Source of the DNA: Apiotrichum sp. Y4204
Taxonomy: Eukaryota > Basidiomycota > Tremellomycetes > Trichosporonales > Trichosporonaceae
Length of the DNA: 64,000 bases
Direction: 5' to 3'
Assembly: GCA_025531455.1 (NCBI GenBank)
Contig: JAMYHL010000096.1
Location: 1-64,000, forward strand
The notes under the pieces are model-generated. The model made no database searches. It saw only the letters and a program-made list of their open reading frames with translations, and was not told the origin of the DNA. Positions 42,158 to 53,485 of this stretch are shown one piece after another. The first letter of the stretch is position 1. Each line of letters begins with the position of its first letter. The translations under genes were made by a program, and so were the position numbers.

Positions 42158-43117
42158 ATGTCAGCCCCTACCATCGCCGAAGAAGTCAAGAACGTTCGCC
42201 ACGTCAAGATCCCCAATCTCGCATGGGAGACCGCCGCAGACATTATCCTTCCCGAGGGCTTTGACGAGAAGAAAACGTACCCCGCGATCGTCGGCCTACA
42301 CCCAATCGGCTCGTGCAAGGAGCAGACTGCCGCGAACGTTTACGGCGTCGCGCTCGCCAAGCTCGGCTTTGTCGTCGTCACCTATGACGCGAGCTTCCAG
42401 GGCGAGAGCGGCGGATCGCCGCGCAACGTCGAGGATCCCGGTTTGCGCGTTGGCGACGTCCGCTTCGTGCTCGACTACATGGTCACCCAGCCATTTATCG
42501 ACGCCGAGCGCATCGGCGCGTTCGGCATCTGCGGCGGCGGCGGCTACGTCGTCGCGGCCGCGATAACGGACAAGCGCATCAAGGCCGTTGTCTCGATCAC
42601 CGGCGTCAACTTTGGCCGTCTCATGCGCGAGGGATTCAGCCAGTACAACCCCGTCGCGGCGCTCGAGGCCATGGCCAAGCAGCGTACGGCCGAGGTGCGC
42701 GGTGGCGAGAAGCGCAAGGAGATCAAGTACATTAGCGAGTCGGTCGAAGCCGCAAAGAAGATCACCGAGGATGTCGACGTCGTCGAGGCGACCGACTACT
42801 ACGTCAACCGCTCGCCGAACACCAACGCCAAGAGCGCGGGCCTCTTCTCCTTCAACTCGGCGGCGGCCATGTGGGACGCCTACGCCTTCGCCGAGACGCT
42901 CCTTACCCAGCCGCTGCTCGCCGTCATGGGCGACATCCCCGGCAGCTTTGGCGCCTACCGCGACGGCAACGAGATCTACGGCCGCGCCACCTCGTCCAAG
43001 GACAAGGAGCTTTTGATCATCCCCGGCGTCACCCACTACGAGCTCTACGACCACCCCAAGGCCGCCGGCGTCGCCCTCGAGTCCATCGGACCGTTCTTCA
43101 AGAAGCACCTCAAGTAG
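42158..43117 (+). CDS. Intronless alpha/beta hydrolase with Cys at the nucleophile elbow
   Basis: A single exon encodes 319 residues. The fold resembles bacterial alpha/beta hydrolases of the YcjY / dienelactone-hydrolase-like group: HPIGSCKEQTAANVYG (oxyanion side), VVTYDASFQGESGGSPR, then the nucleophile elbow AFGICGGGGYVVAA, where Cys125 takes the usual Ser place. The probable catalytic His is in IIPGVTHYELYDHP. Members of this subgroup often carry GICxGGG, so the Cys is not necessarily a loss. The lack of introns, a defined TATA box and bacterial similarity suggest transfer, but fungal homologues may be widespread. Substrate unknown. Confidence 0.75.
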   Translation: MSAPTIAEEVKNVRHVKIPNLAWETAADIILPEGFDEKKTYPAIVGLHPIGSCKEQTAANVYGVALAKLGFVVVTYDASFQGESGGSPRNVEDPGLRVGDVRFVLDYMVTQPFIDAERIGAFGICGGGGYVVAAAITDKRIKAVVSITGVNFGRLMREGFSQYNPVAALEAMAKQRTAEVRGGEKRKEIKYISESVEAAKKITEDVDVVEATDYYVNRSPNTNAKSAGLFSFNSAAAMWDAYAFAETLLTQPLLAVMGDIPGSFGAYRDGNEIYGRATSSKDKELLIIPGVTHYELYDHPKAAGVALESIGPFFKKHLK

Positions 43118-43334
43118 TGGTGTTGGCGCTTTCCTTGTATACCGTAAAATGCATAAACTCTTGCGCCGGCAGTCCTTTCATCTCGTCCACATTCCGTACT
43201 CTCCATCTCTTACAGCATCTGCGCCTCCACACACATTCCTTTCGATCTTGCTCTATCCACGGCCGACACCCGCACATTACACTGTAGCTGTACATCTGAG
43301 ATATAACCCTCTTTTTGTCTTCTCACTCTCCCAT

Positions 43335-46300
43335 CTAGAAAGTCTGCGAGTTGCGCACGGGGCGCTTCTGTTTGGACAGACGCCACGAGTCCTTGGTCTC
43401 CGCAAAGCGGTCGAACAGTGGCTCAATCTTCTCCTGCTGCTTGCGCTTCGAGATGCGGTGCTGGTCTGCGACCTTGAAGAATGTCGGCGCGACCTCGGAA
43501 AGCCATTTTGGCTCGATGACCGTGACTTGGTGCATGTACTCCTCTGGAATGATTAGCCTCTCTGATTGCCTCGGGGCGCAGCCGTCGGGACTCACTCTGC
43601 GTGAGCACGAGCTCATTGTAAATGCACCACTCGGGCGGGCGCTGGAACAGCGCGGACGACGGGTGAATGGACACTGGCGTGCCTTCAACCAGCGTCTTGT
43701 ATCCCTCCACCGGGTCCTTCTTCGCCGCATTTCGGAAGAAGCCAGAGCAGATGGCCATGCGCACGCGGTTGTAGTTCGTCCCGCACGACACAAGCTCGTG
43801 CTTGTACCGTTCCATGATGCCAATCAGCTCTGTGCGAGTTAGTACCAGTTGTAGAAGGCAACTCACGTTTCCGCACGTCCTGTGCAGTCTTCATCGCACG
43901 GGTGTGGATAAAGTTCTCAAAGCACCACGGGTTCGAGAACTTGCTCGCCTTCCAGCCGTTGTACACGGCCAGCAGGGTGAGCAGGTCGCCCTCGGGCTGG
44001 TGGAACTTTGCCTTTTTCGCGTCCGCCTGCTGCTGCTTGTCCTTGGGACGGTAGAACACCTGTCCTCCGGCCTGGAGCATTGCAACGATGGTGAGAGCTT
44101 CTTCAGAGCACCCATAATCGACACTCTTGATGAGCATCTTACACAGCGGCGGGTCGAGCGGGAAGTCGGCCATTTTGCGCCCCACGCGGGTCAGAAGACC
44201 CTCGTCGTCCAGCGCACCAAGCGCGTACAATGACTCGAGCGCAGTCAACATGGTCGCTGCTGGCGGCGGATCCATAAAGTCGAAGTGAATGAGGTCGTTG
44301 ACGCCCATGGCCTTGAGAGTGAGAATTGTCGACGCCAGGTTGGTGCGTTGGATCTCAGGAATCGGGTTCGGAAGCATCTCGTTACGGAACGCAATCTCAG
44401 TGTACAGACGGTAGCACTTGCCAGGACCCGTACGACCGGCACGACCAGAGCGCTGGCGCGCCTGGGCTTGGGAAATCGGTGTGACGATAAGCGAGTCCAT
44501 ACCAAGCTTGGGGTCGTACGCGTTCTGCTTGCTAAATCCCGGGTCGATAACATAGTAGATACCGTCGATGGTAATCGACGTCTCGGCGATGTTTGTCGCG
44601 ATGACACACTTACGCGCACCAGGTGGCGGGGGGTCAAAGATTTTCGACTGCATCTCGGACGGCAGCGCGGCATAGACGGGCAGAATGATGAGGTCGGGAA
44701 CCTGTGGTCCTAGAGCCTTGACTCGTTCGTATAGCACCTCGCACGCAGTGTCAATTTCCTCTTGACCAGTCAAGAAGAGCAGGATGTCACCTGGCGGCTC
44801 CATCAGGTGGATCTGCATGATGGTGATGAGCGACGCCTCGAGGTAATCCGGCTCTGGGTCCTTGGTGTACAGGATCTCGACGGGGAACGTGCGGCCTGGA
44901 ATGGTGAAGATTGGACAGCCCCAGAAGTACTTTGCAAACTTCTCCGCATCGAGCGTAGCGGAGGTGCAGATGAGCTTGAGGTCCGGGCGGCGCTTGCACG
45001 CCTTCTTCATGAGACCGAAAAGGACGTCCGTGGCGATAGTACGTTCGTGCGCCTCGTCGAGCATGATCACACTGTAGCGCGACATGTCCGGGTCGATCAA
45101 CAGCTCACGCAAAAGCATACCGTCTGTCATGAACTTGATCTTTGTGTCCGGCGATGTCACGTCCTCAAAACGAACGGTGTAACCGACTTCGGACCCGAGT
45201 CGGCAGCCAACCTCCTCAGCGACACGCTTCGCGACGGACACTGCGGCAACCTTACGCGGCTGCGTACACCCTAGTCTCCCGTGCGTGAGCAGTCCTTCCT
45301 CCGCGAGGTATTGCGCCATCTGTGTCGTCTTTCCTGATCCAGTGTCGCCGACAACCACGAGCACCTGGTTCTGCTGGGTCAGTTGTCATCAGGCTGCCAT
45401 ACCCACCTCGCGAATAGCCTTGACAAGCTGGTCTCGGAGCTTGTAAATAGGCAAGCTGCGACGCTGCTCCTGGATACTGAGTGACGTGATCCTGCCGTAC
45501 GTCACGCTCTTGTTCGCGGCCTTCCATGCCGGCGTCGCCTGTGGCCTGTTCATCATGCCAGCACGCACATCCGCGGCAAACTGCCGGTCGCCCTGCTGTG
45601 CCATGGGGTCGTGCCAGGGCTGCGAAATGTTGCGTGCTTGTGAGTCGGCCTGCTCATTCGCCTCCATGCGGCGCATGTCTGCGCGCTCCTTGGCGAGCTG
45701 CGCGCCTGCTAGAGCGGCGCGATTGAGGGAGCCGTCGGGCGCCTTGATGATCTTGACAGGAGAGATGTCGAGCGTGATCTTCGTCTGTCCCGCGAGGAAC
45801 GCCGGCTCCTTCTCCGCCACCTCGATATCCACCTCCTCGTCAATCTCGGGATTGTTGATCGTCGTGTTGAAGTCGTCATCGAGGTCCGGGTAGTCAGCCG
45901 CGCTGACGGCACCACTAGCAATAAGCTGCTTGATCTCGAACCGTTCAGGACTAGACAAGCGTTTTGCGCTGCCACGCTTGACCTCCAACAACGGTTCCGG
46001 CGGCGCGCCATTGAGGGGCGCAGCATTCGCGCCAGTGCCTACGCGCGCAGCGAATCGCCGCCGCTCGTCCTCCATCTCCTCGTCGGTCTTTATCCGCAGG
46101 TGCGGCGTCAGGTCCTCGCCCGTCTTCTGGTCGACGTCCTTCATGCTCAGGCCGTACTTGTTCCCGGCAATGGTCATGACCTTGACCTTGACGCGCTGGT
46201 TCCGGCTCACGACCTCGGACGGCGAGTCGATGCGAACGCCAGAGACATTGGAGACGTGCACAAGACCTGGATGTCAGTAGGGGATGCGAGTTAGATAGTC

Positions 46301-47319
46301 TCTCGAAAACCCACCTTCTACACGCCCCGCAACGCCATCAAGGGCGACAAAGCAGCCGAAATCCTTGACGCTCGTGACCGTCCCATTGTAGATCTTGTAC
46401 TGCACTGGCCGGTCGTCGAGGCCGGGTCGCCCACGCGGCCGGTCGTACCCCCTATCGCGATCCCGACCGTATCCATCGTCTCGCGGAGGCGGTGCGCCTG
46501 CCCCACCGCGCCCAGCCCATCCGTTGTCACGACCAGCGTACCCCTGATCCCTCTCCCGCTCTCGCCCGTACCCCCTGTCCCGCTCGCGGTCATCCGGGCG
46601 GTGGCGCTTCGCGCTCGGCTCGCCGTCCATAAAGTCGTCTGCGCTCGGCCGGCCGCGGCGCGCCGCAACCTCTTGGAGGTCGGCCATGGTCTTGTCCATC
46701 GAAAAGTCCGGAACGACCTCCTTGCCCTCTTTTGCCTCGCGCTCGGCGAGGAAGCGGTCCTCGTCCTTCCACTCCTGGTCCGGCATGCTCAGGCCCGGAA
46801 ACTTGCGCGCGCGCAGCTCCTGTTCCTCCGTCCCGATGGCTTTCGGCTTGCCCGCCTCGGCCTTGGCCTTGGCCTTTGCCGCCTTGCGTTTGTACTTTGG
46901 GTGCATCGTCACGATCAGGCGGTCGATGTTGCGCACAAAACTGTCGGGAAAGTCGGCGCCAATCTCGGAGAGCTTCTTCACGAAGGATTCATAGTTTCCT
47001 TTTGATTGTTCGTGGAGCTGCGTGTGAGTGAAGCGCAAGAGCGATGCGGGGTTGTGGTGGGGGAGGAAGGAACCGTGTCAAGCCGAGGTCAGCGATGTGC
47101 AGAGGTGACAATATGGCGGAGGCTCTCCCACCTCACGCCAAAGTCCGCGGTCTACATGAATCCACTCCATCTCGTCCCCCTCCCCCATTTGACACTCACC
47201 GAAATGACAAACTCTGCAAGATTCTTGTCCTGCAGTTTTGTGTGGTTGTACAGCTCCTGCGAGACGCGCGAGACGAGCGACAGGAGCTCGAGCTTGTACA
47301 GCTCCTTGTCTGCGCCCAT
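43335..47319 (-). CDS. PRP22: Pre-mRNA splicing helicase PRP22 (DHX8)
   Basis: This DEAH-box ATPase releases spliced mRNA from the spliceosome. The N-terminus [19 protein letters not shown] matches DHX8/Prp22. An RD/RG-rich linker leads to an S1 RNA-binding domain ([30 protein letters not shown]) that separates Prp22 from Prp2, Prp16 and Prp43. Helicase motifs are complete: [47 protein letters not shown] and [12 protein letters not shown]. The winged-helix/ratchet and OB regions follow, ending RPVRNSQTF. At least six exons give about 1160 residues, matching the family. Confidence 0.95.
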
Positions 47320-47744
47320 GTTGCCGTTTTCCTGTGTCGGGAGAGGTGGTACGGATGAGAGAGTGGGAGTGTGAGCAAGAGATGATGGAGAGAATGAGTA
47401 AGATGGAATCCAGAGACATGGAGTTCTCTTCGATCCAAAAGAGTCGCCACCAAAAAGGGCTCGAAGTCGGCACAACGGCCACCGCCAGGGCGGATTCCAC
47501 GTTCTTGCCACGTCATTTTTTACATCTCTCTCTGTCTCTCGCTATCACGACAACGACCGCCAAATGTCAAGATGCCAGGACCGATATCTGCGAGCTACTT
47601 CTACGTATAGCTATAGTGTGTGTGTGTGTGTGTGAGGGTGGGTGGGGTGTGGTCTGCTACAACGAGGCGGGGAGCATGCAGAGAACCTTTTGGGTGGATT
47701 AATGTGGGATTGTGTAACAGTCACTTTTTGACAAACATCTCCGC
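47320..47744. other. PRP22 promoter and ILV3 3' flank
   Basis: A (GT)n tract lies at 47616-47633. The sequence next to PRP22 is CT-rich on its sense strand. No gene is supported. Confidence 0.55.
47616..47633 (+). repeat. (GT)n microsatellite
   Basis: About nine GT dinucleotides lie immediately downstream of ILV3. Confidence 0.9.
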
Positions 47745-49796
47745 TTAGAGGTCGGTGACACAGCCGTGCGACGCGTCGGAAACGAGACGGGCGTACTTGA
47801 GGAGAGTGCCCTTGTTGACCTTGAGCGGCGGGGCAACCCACTTCTCCTTACGGGCAGCGAGGTCGGCGTCCGAGACGTCCATCTTGATGGTGTTGGCCTC
47901 GGCGTCAATGTGGATCATGTCGCCGTCCTCGATGAGCGCGATCGGGCCACCGACCTGGGCCTCGGGGACGACGTGGCCGATAACAAAGCCGTGCGAGCCA
48001 CCGGAGAAGCGGCCGTCGGTGAGACACGCGACGTCGTAGCCGAGACCGGCACCCATGACGAGCGAAGTCGGCTTGAGCATCTCGGGCATACCGGGGCCAC
48101 CCTTGGGGCCGAGGTAACGAAGAACGACAACAGTCTTCTCGCCCTTCTTGATCTCGCCGTTCTCAATAGCGTGCACAAACGAGTCCTCGTCGTTGAACAC
48201 GCGGGCCTTGCCCGAGAAGGAGAGACCCTCCTTGCCGGTGATCTTGGCGACGGCACCGCCGGGGGCGAGGTTGCCGCGGAGGATGCGGAGGTGACCAGTC
48301 TCCTTGATCGGGTTGCTGACGGGGTGGATGACGTCCTGGCCCTCCCACTTGGAGCCGTACTTCTTCATCCACTCCTCGCAGTTCTCGCCGAGGGTCTTAC
48401 CGGTGACGGTCATCGGGCTGCCGGTCATGAGGCCCTCCTTGATGAGGTAGTGCATGACGGCCGGGACACCGCCGACACGGTAGACGTCCTCGAAGACGTA
48501 CTTGCCCGACGGCTTGAGGTCTGCAAGGAAGGGGGTACGGTCCGAGACCGACTGGAAGTCGTCAATGGTGAGCTTGATGCCGACCGAGTGGGCAATGGCG
48601 ATAAGGTGGAGGACCGCGTTGGTCGAGCCACCGAGAGCCATGACGAGAACCATGGCGTTCTCAAACGCCTCGCGGGTCATGATGTCGCGGGGGAGGATGT
48701 TCTTCTCGAGGAGGTTGAGCATGGCCTCGCCGGCGGCGTCACACTCGGCCATCTTCTCGGGGTACTCGGCGGGGAAGGAAGACGAGCCGGGGAGCGACAT
48801 GCCGAGGGCCTCGGCAGCGGACGCCATGGTGTTGGCAGTGTACATGCCACCGCAGGCACCGGAACCGGGGCAGGCGTTGCGGATGGTGTCCGCGCGGATA
48901 GCCTCAGCCTCCTCGGTCTGGCCCTCCTGGAGATAGCGACCGTAAGCCTGGAACGCCGAGACAATGTCAACAACCTCCTCGGGGCGGCCGGTGCTGCCAC
49001 CACCGCAGTGGCCGGGACGGATGGTACCACCGTAGACCATGAAGCCAGGGCGGTTCAGACGGCCAAGGGCCATAAGAGTACCGGGCATGTTCTTGTCACA
49101 GCCGGGAACAACAACCATACCGTCGAGCCAGTGGCCGCCAGCGGCGGTCTCGACCTGGTCGGCAATAAGGTCACGCGACTGGAGCGAGTAGCGCACTGAG
49201 GTGTGAGCGTGCTGAACAACAGCAAAGACAGCAGCACGCAGGCTCTGCTTCTACATCCGTACTCACTACCCTCGGTACCCATCGAGATACCGTCCGAGAC
49301 ACCGACAGTTCCGAACTGGTAGCCGATGACGCCGGCCTTCATAAGCGACTTCTTGATGCGCTGGCCGAGACCGAGAATGTGGCCGTTGCATCTGAATGTT
49401 AGTGCGGCTGTATGTACGAACGATTGCTAGCTGCTCACGGGTTGCCCTCGTACCTGCGTGGTCAGCAATGTTCAATCCCGGCCGAGATCGGATGTACCCG
49501 ACCGTCCCCACCCATACTCACCAAACCGACGCAACACCGACCATGGGCTTCGCGAGGTCCTCCATCGAGTCGACACCCTCGGTCGCGTAGAGCATGGCCT
49601 TCCATCAGCACAACTCCACAGACTCGTATCTCACCTGGGAGGCGCCCTGGGCCTTGGGCTGGGTGATGAGCTTGGAGTAGCGGTTGAGGCCGTCGCACAC
49701 GGCGGCCGACGAGCAGATGCCGCGGCGGGCTGCGGAGCACGCTGCCCTCTGCTGGTTGCAGCGGAGTGCGTTTGAGGACATGCTGAGCATGGACAT
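47745..49796 (-). CDS. ILV3: Mitochondrial dihydroxy-acid dehydratase
   Basis: This Fe-S enzyme dehydrates dihydroxy-acids in valine, isoleucine and leucine synthesis. A basic/Ser-rich presequence ([20 protein letters not shown]) fits mitochondrial import. Fe-S and active-site motifs are [33 protein letters not shown] and [10 protein letters not shown], with the C-terminal [14 protein letters not shown]. The frame is open from 49196 to the stop and is preceded by four short exons. Total about 600 residues, as in other fungi. A TGACTC core lies about 150 bp upstream. Its product feeds LEU4, 34 kb away in this window. Confidence 0.96.
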
Positions 49797-50267
49797 TGGG
49801 ATGGATAGAGGTGGGGGAGAGAGAGAGTGGGATGAAGAGGAGAGGGGATGTGGGTGGGTTTATAGCTCCCTTCGTCGTCGGCATGTCCGTTCGACGTCCC
49901 CGTTCCATCTTTTTCGCCGGTTGTGGTCGGTCTGGACCGGTCGAGTCAACCGCTCAGCCACGGCCGAGATTACGAAATCACGTGACCTGGAGAGAAAGGT
50001 CCAATCATGACGTCGGGGAATGGTCATGAAGACGTGCGGGCCTAATCATGTTTTTTGTGATCGCTCTCTGCACTACGGATGCCTATTTGGACTTTTATAG
50101 GCGCACCACTTCCTTTCCTGCCCTCATCGTCATCACTTTGTGTGTCCAGCACGTCGACAATCTCAAGACTCGACGACCTCGACGCGTTCGCTCTGTCCAT
50201 CCCATCCCTGTCTCTGTCAACAACTCCCTAGCTCTCCCTCCCACCTCCAGCTTTCCAGTACAGCAAA
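49797..50267. promoter_or_regulatory. Bidirectional promoter region, ILV3 / COG8
   Basis: These 471 bp separate two divergent genes. They include a TGACTC core on the ILV3 sense strand (49943-49948). Confidence 0.5.
49943..49948 (-). promoter_or_regulatory. Gcn4-like TGACTC core upstream of ILV3
   Basis: The minus strand reads TGACTCG, the same heptamer as upstream of LEU4, about 150 bp before the ILV3 ATG. Confidence 0.35.
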
Positions 50268-53105
50268 ATGGAGGAGGTCGAAGGTGAGCCCTGCTCTGTT
50301 TCCTCCTACTGACACGCAGAGCCGGTGCCGTCTCTCGCAGATCTCCTCCAGGCAACCGCAAAGGCGCGCGGCCTTCCGCCGCCTGACCTCTCTGTTCCGT
50401 CTGCCACAGGATACCTTGAACATCTTCTCGCCCTCCCGCTACCTGATGTCGTCCAGGAGGCCGAGCGCATCGGCACCGAGGCCGGCAGCGTGGAGAACGA
50501 GCTCACAAACCTGTGTTATCGCGAGTACCCGACGTTCATTTCGGTGCACAACTGCTCGTCGGCGGTCACCTCTGCATTTGACGACTTTGAGAGCTCTCTT
50601 GGCCGACTTCTCGATGCCGTCCCAGCGCTAGAGGAGGGGTGCCGCACATTCACCCGAGCGACAGCCGGCGTGCAAAAGGCGCGCGCCCGTGCCGCTCTCG
50701 TTCAGGAACACCAGGACAAGCTGTTCGACCTCCTCGAGATCCCGCAACTCATGGACACATGTGTCCGAAATGGGTACTATCAAGAGGCGCTCGAGCTTTC
50801 AGCGCACACCGAGGGCCTGATGCGGAGATATCCTGGAGTCGAGCTCGTGCAGGACGTCGCAAAAGAGGTGGACGGTGTGCTTCAGCTCATGCTTGCGCAG
50901 CTCCTCGCCCTCCTCCGCGAACCGATCAAGCTGCCCGCGTTAGTCAAGACGGTTGGATATCTTCGGCGCCTGGGGACGATTGACGAGGGGGAGCTCAGCC
51001 TCGTCTTTCTCATCTCCCGGTTGTCGAATTTCAAAACTCACTTGGTCGGCCTCGAGCGCGACAGGGCTGATGCGCCGCGGTACGTGCGCAAGTACGTGGA
51101 CCTGTTCCGCGAGCACGTCTTCGACATCATCTCCCAGTTCACCGCCATTTTCCTCGACAACAGCGCGGCGCACCCGTCCGCATCGACCCAGCTCGCGTCC
51201 TTTGTGGAGCAGTGCGTTTCGGACCTCGTCAGTCTCGTCTCCGCAAATGTCCCCAAAATGACAGGCGACACCGCAGCGCTCTCCTCCATACTCGTGCAAA
51301 TCGGATACTGCTCACTCGCATTCGCGCGCGTCGGCCTGGACTTTGCGCCCCTTGTCACGGAACCCTTCTCCGATGCCGTCCTCCAGGCCTTCTCCGAACC
51401 GATCGAGGCAGCGAGCACAGCCTTTGCCGCGACTCTGGCAAAAGCAACAAGATCGGCTGACCCCCCAGCCCAGGTCGCCATAGCGCCGGAATACCTCCCG
51501 CTCCTCCTAGCGTCCCCTGACGACTTTGTCGCCTGGGACGGCACACACGACCACCTCCCGGGAAACCTCGCGCGCCTCCCGCCGCTGGCCATCCTCGTCA
51601 ACGCGCACCTCTCGGCACTAAACGCGCTCCGCCTCCTCGCTCCGCTCCACCTTTATCCGCGTCTGGCAGCTTCTCAATCCAAGGCCTTGCTGGCCTGCAC
51701 GCACTCGCTGGCGCAGTACGTCCGCGCAGCCGCTGCGCTCGCCGACCCAGCCGTCTCGCAACCGCATCACTCCCGCAGCGGCTCGGGCCGTGCGCACCTC
51801 ATCCGGCGAAACTCAGAGACACAGCTCACCCCCGAGTCGCGTGCCCAGCGGCGCCGCGAGACACAGGCGGTCTGCGTCGTCTTTGCCCGCACATGGGCAA
51901 ATACGGTGTGTCCCCTCCTGGCCGGCGCTCTCGCGCGGGGCATATTCGAGTCCGCACCGGAATCACCCCTCCCCGAACTCGTCGAGGCGCTTGCAGCGCT
52001 CAATGCATGGGCGGACGACGTCGATGGCAAGGAGGAGAAGGAGAGCAGTCGGCGGAGAGCGAACGGCGGAGACCGGAAGATCGCTGGCGTTGAGGAGGTT
52101 GCGGAGCCCGAGGCAGTGGATCCCCAAGCGGAGACCGTCGCCGAGCCAGAGCCAGCAGCCGCTGAGGCCACTGCAGCCGCTGAGGCCACCGAAACCCTCG
52201 AAGCCATCGAGGCAGAGCTCGCTGACGCCGGACTAGCCGTGAACGGCACCAAGAGCGAAGACGACCTCGTGGCTCTCGCCGTCCCCGCTGAACCCCCAGC
52301 CGTCCCCTCTCCAGCACCCGAGCCTGCCACGGTGTCATCGCCCCCGCCCGAGGAGCCAGCACCCGCGCCATCCTCACCACCCGCCGAATCTGCTACCGGG
52401 CCATCTTCACCACCGCAAGAGCCCGAGCATGTGCCATCGCCGCGGCCTGAAGAGCCCGCACATGTGCCATCACCACCCGCCGAGCCAGCTTCACCCACCG
52501 AGCCCGTCTCTTCACCGCCAGCACCAGTTTCTGCGACACCACCACCGCCCTCGCCGCCAGCCGCCGAACCACCAGCCCCCGCCGACGTTTCACCGGCCCC
52601 AGCCCCACCGGCTGATGCGACACGAAACGACGAGGACGCGCCAGGGGCCGCGGTTCCTGCGGCCGTGCCTCAGGGCGAGTCGGTGGGCGAGACTCAGCCC
52701 GCGACTGAGCTAGAGCCAAAGACTGCGCTAGAACCTGTGCGAGAGCCGGAGCCAGCAGAAGAGCCAGAGCCAGTTCAAGAGCTAGAGGTCGCGGCGGAAC
52801 AGGTCGAAGCGGCAAAATCTGACGAGTTGGAGAGATCCCTCCCTGAACCAGCATCAGAGCCTGCATCAGCAGAAAGTGAATCGCCGGCTGCGGGTGAAAC
52901 GGAGGCGAGTGTGGAGGTGGAGATTCCAGCAGAAGCGCCAGTGCCAGCACCAACAGCAGATGCTCCGGAAGACACCCCCGATGCGCCTCCGGCTGAGGAC
53001 GGACACGACGCAACACCGTCGCAGACGGCATCGCTGGCGTCGGCGTCAGTGGCTAACTCGCGCGCCGCGTCACCGACACCGGATGAGCCAACGGGAGGTG
53101 GTTGT

Positions 53106-53155
<50 letters not shown>

Positions 53156-53195
53156 GGCCAAGAAGAAGAAGAAGAAGAAGGGGAAGAAAAAGTAG
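50268..53195 (+). CDS. COG8: Conserved oligomeric Golgi complex subunit COG8
   Basis: This is a subunit of the COG tether for retrograde Golgi traffic. A 5-residue first exon (MEEVE) joins PVPSLADLLQATAKARG. The Dor1/COG8 core is clear: REYPTFISVHNCSSAV, EIPQLMDTCVRNGYYQEALE, LREPIKLPALVKTVGYLRRL and FLISRLSNFKTHL. It extends to about residue 550. The remaining roughly 400 residues are a Glu/Pro/Ala-rich low-complexity tail ending in about 18 Gly (encoded by a GGC repeat) and KKKKKKKGKKK. Most COG8 proteins stop near the end of the helical core, so the tail is an addition. Confidence 0.9.
53112..53155 (+). repeat. (GGC)n microsatellite coding poly-Gly in COG8
   Basis: About 14 perfect GGC triplets extend a poly-Gly tract just before the Lys-rich C-terminus. 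Being a trinucleotide repeat, it can vary in length without frameshift. Confidence 0.9.
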
Positions 53196-53485
53196 AATCC
53201 TGGACACCGACGATAGATAGGATGTAGACGGCTGTATGTAGTCTCTGCCTTGCTTCATTAGTTTCAGCGGATATCGCGTCTCATGACTAGTACTATAAAG
53301 GGTGGAACAGACAGACGCCGCGGCTGCGGCGCGATAGCGACGCGTGCAGCGCCGTGTTGGTGCGTGTATGCGTGGTGGGCGTGGCGGGTGCGCCGTGTGG
53401 TGCGCGGGCACGCAGTCATATTGCGCGGGGCACCGGCGTGCGCCGTCTATGGGTGCGAAACGATCTCGTACGGCCAGCGGGGAGA

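Noticed and set aside
47766..49199. Plus-strand 477-codon frame opposite ILV3
   Set aside because: It is antisense to a highly conserved enzyme and arises from codon bias of ILV3.
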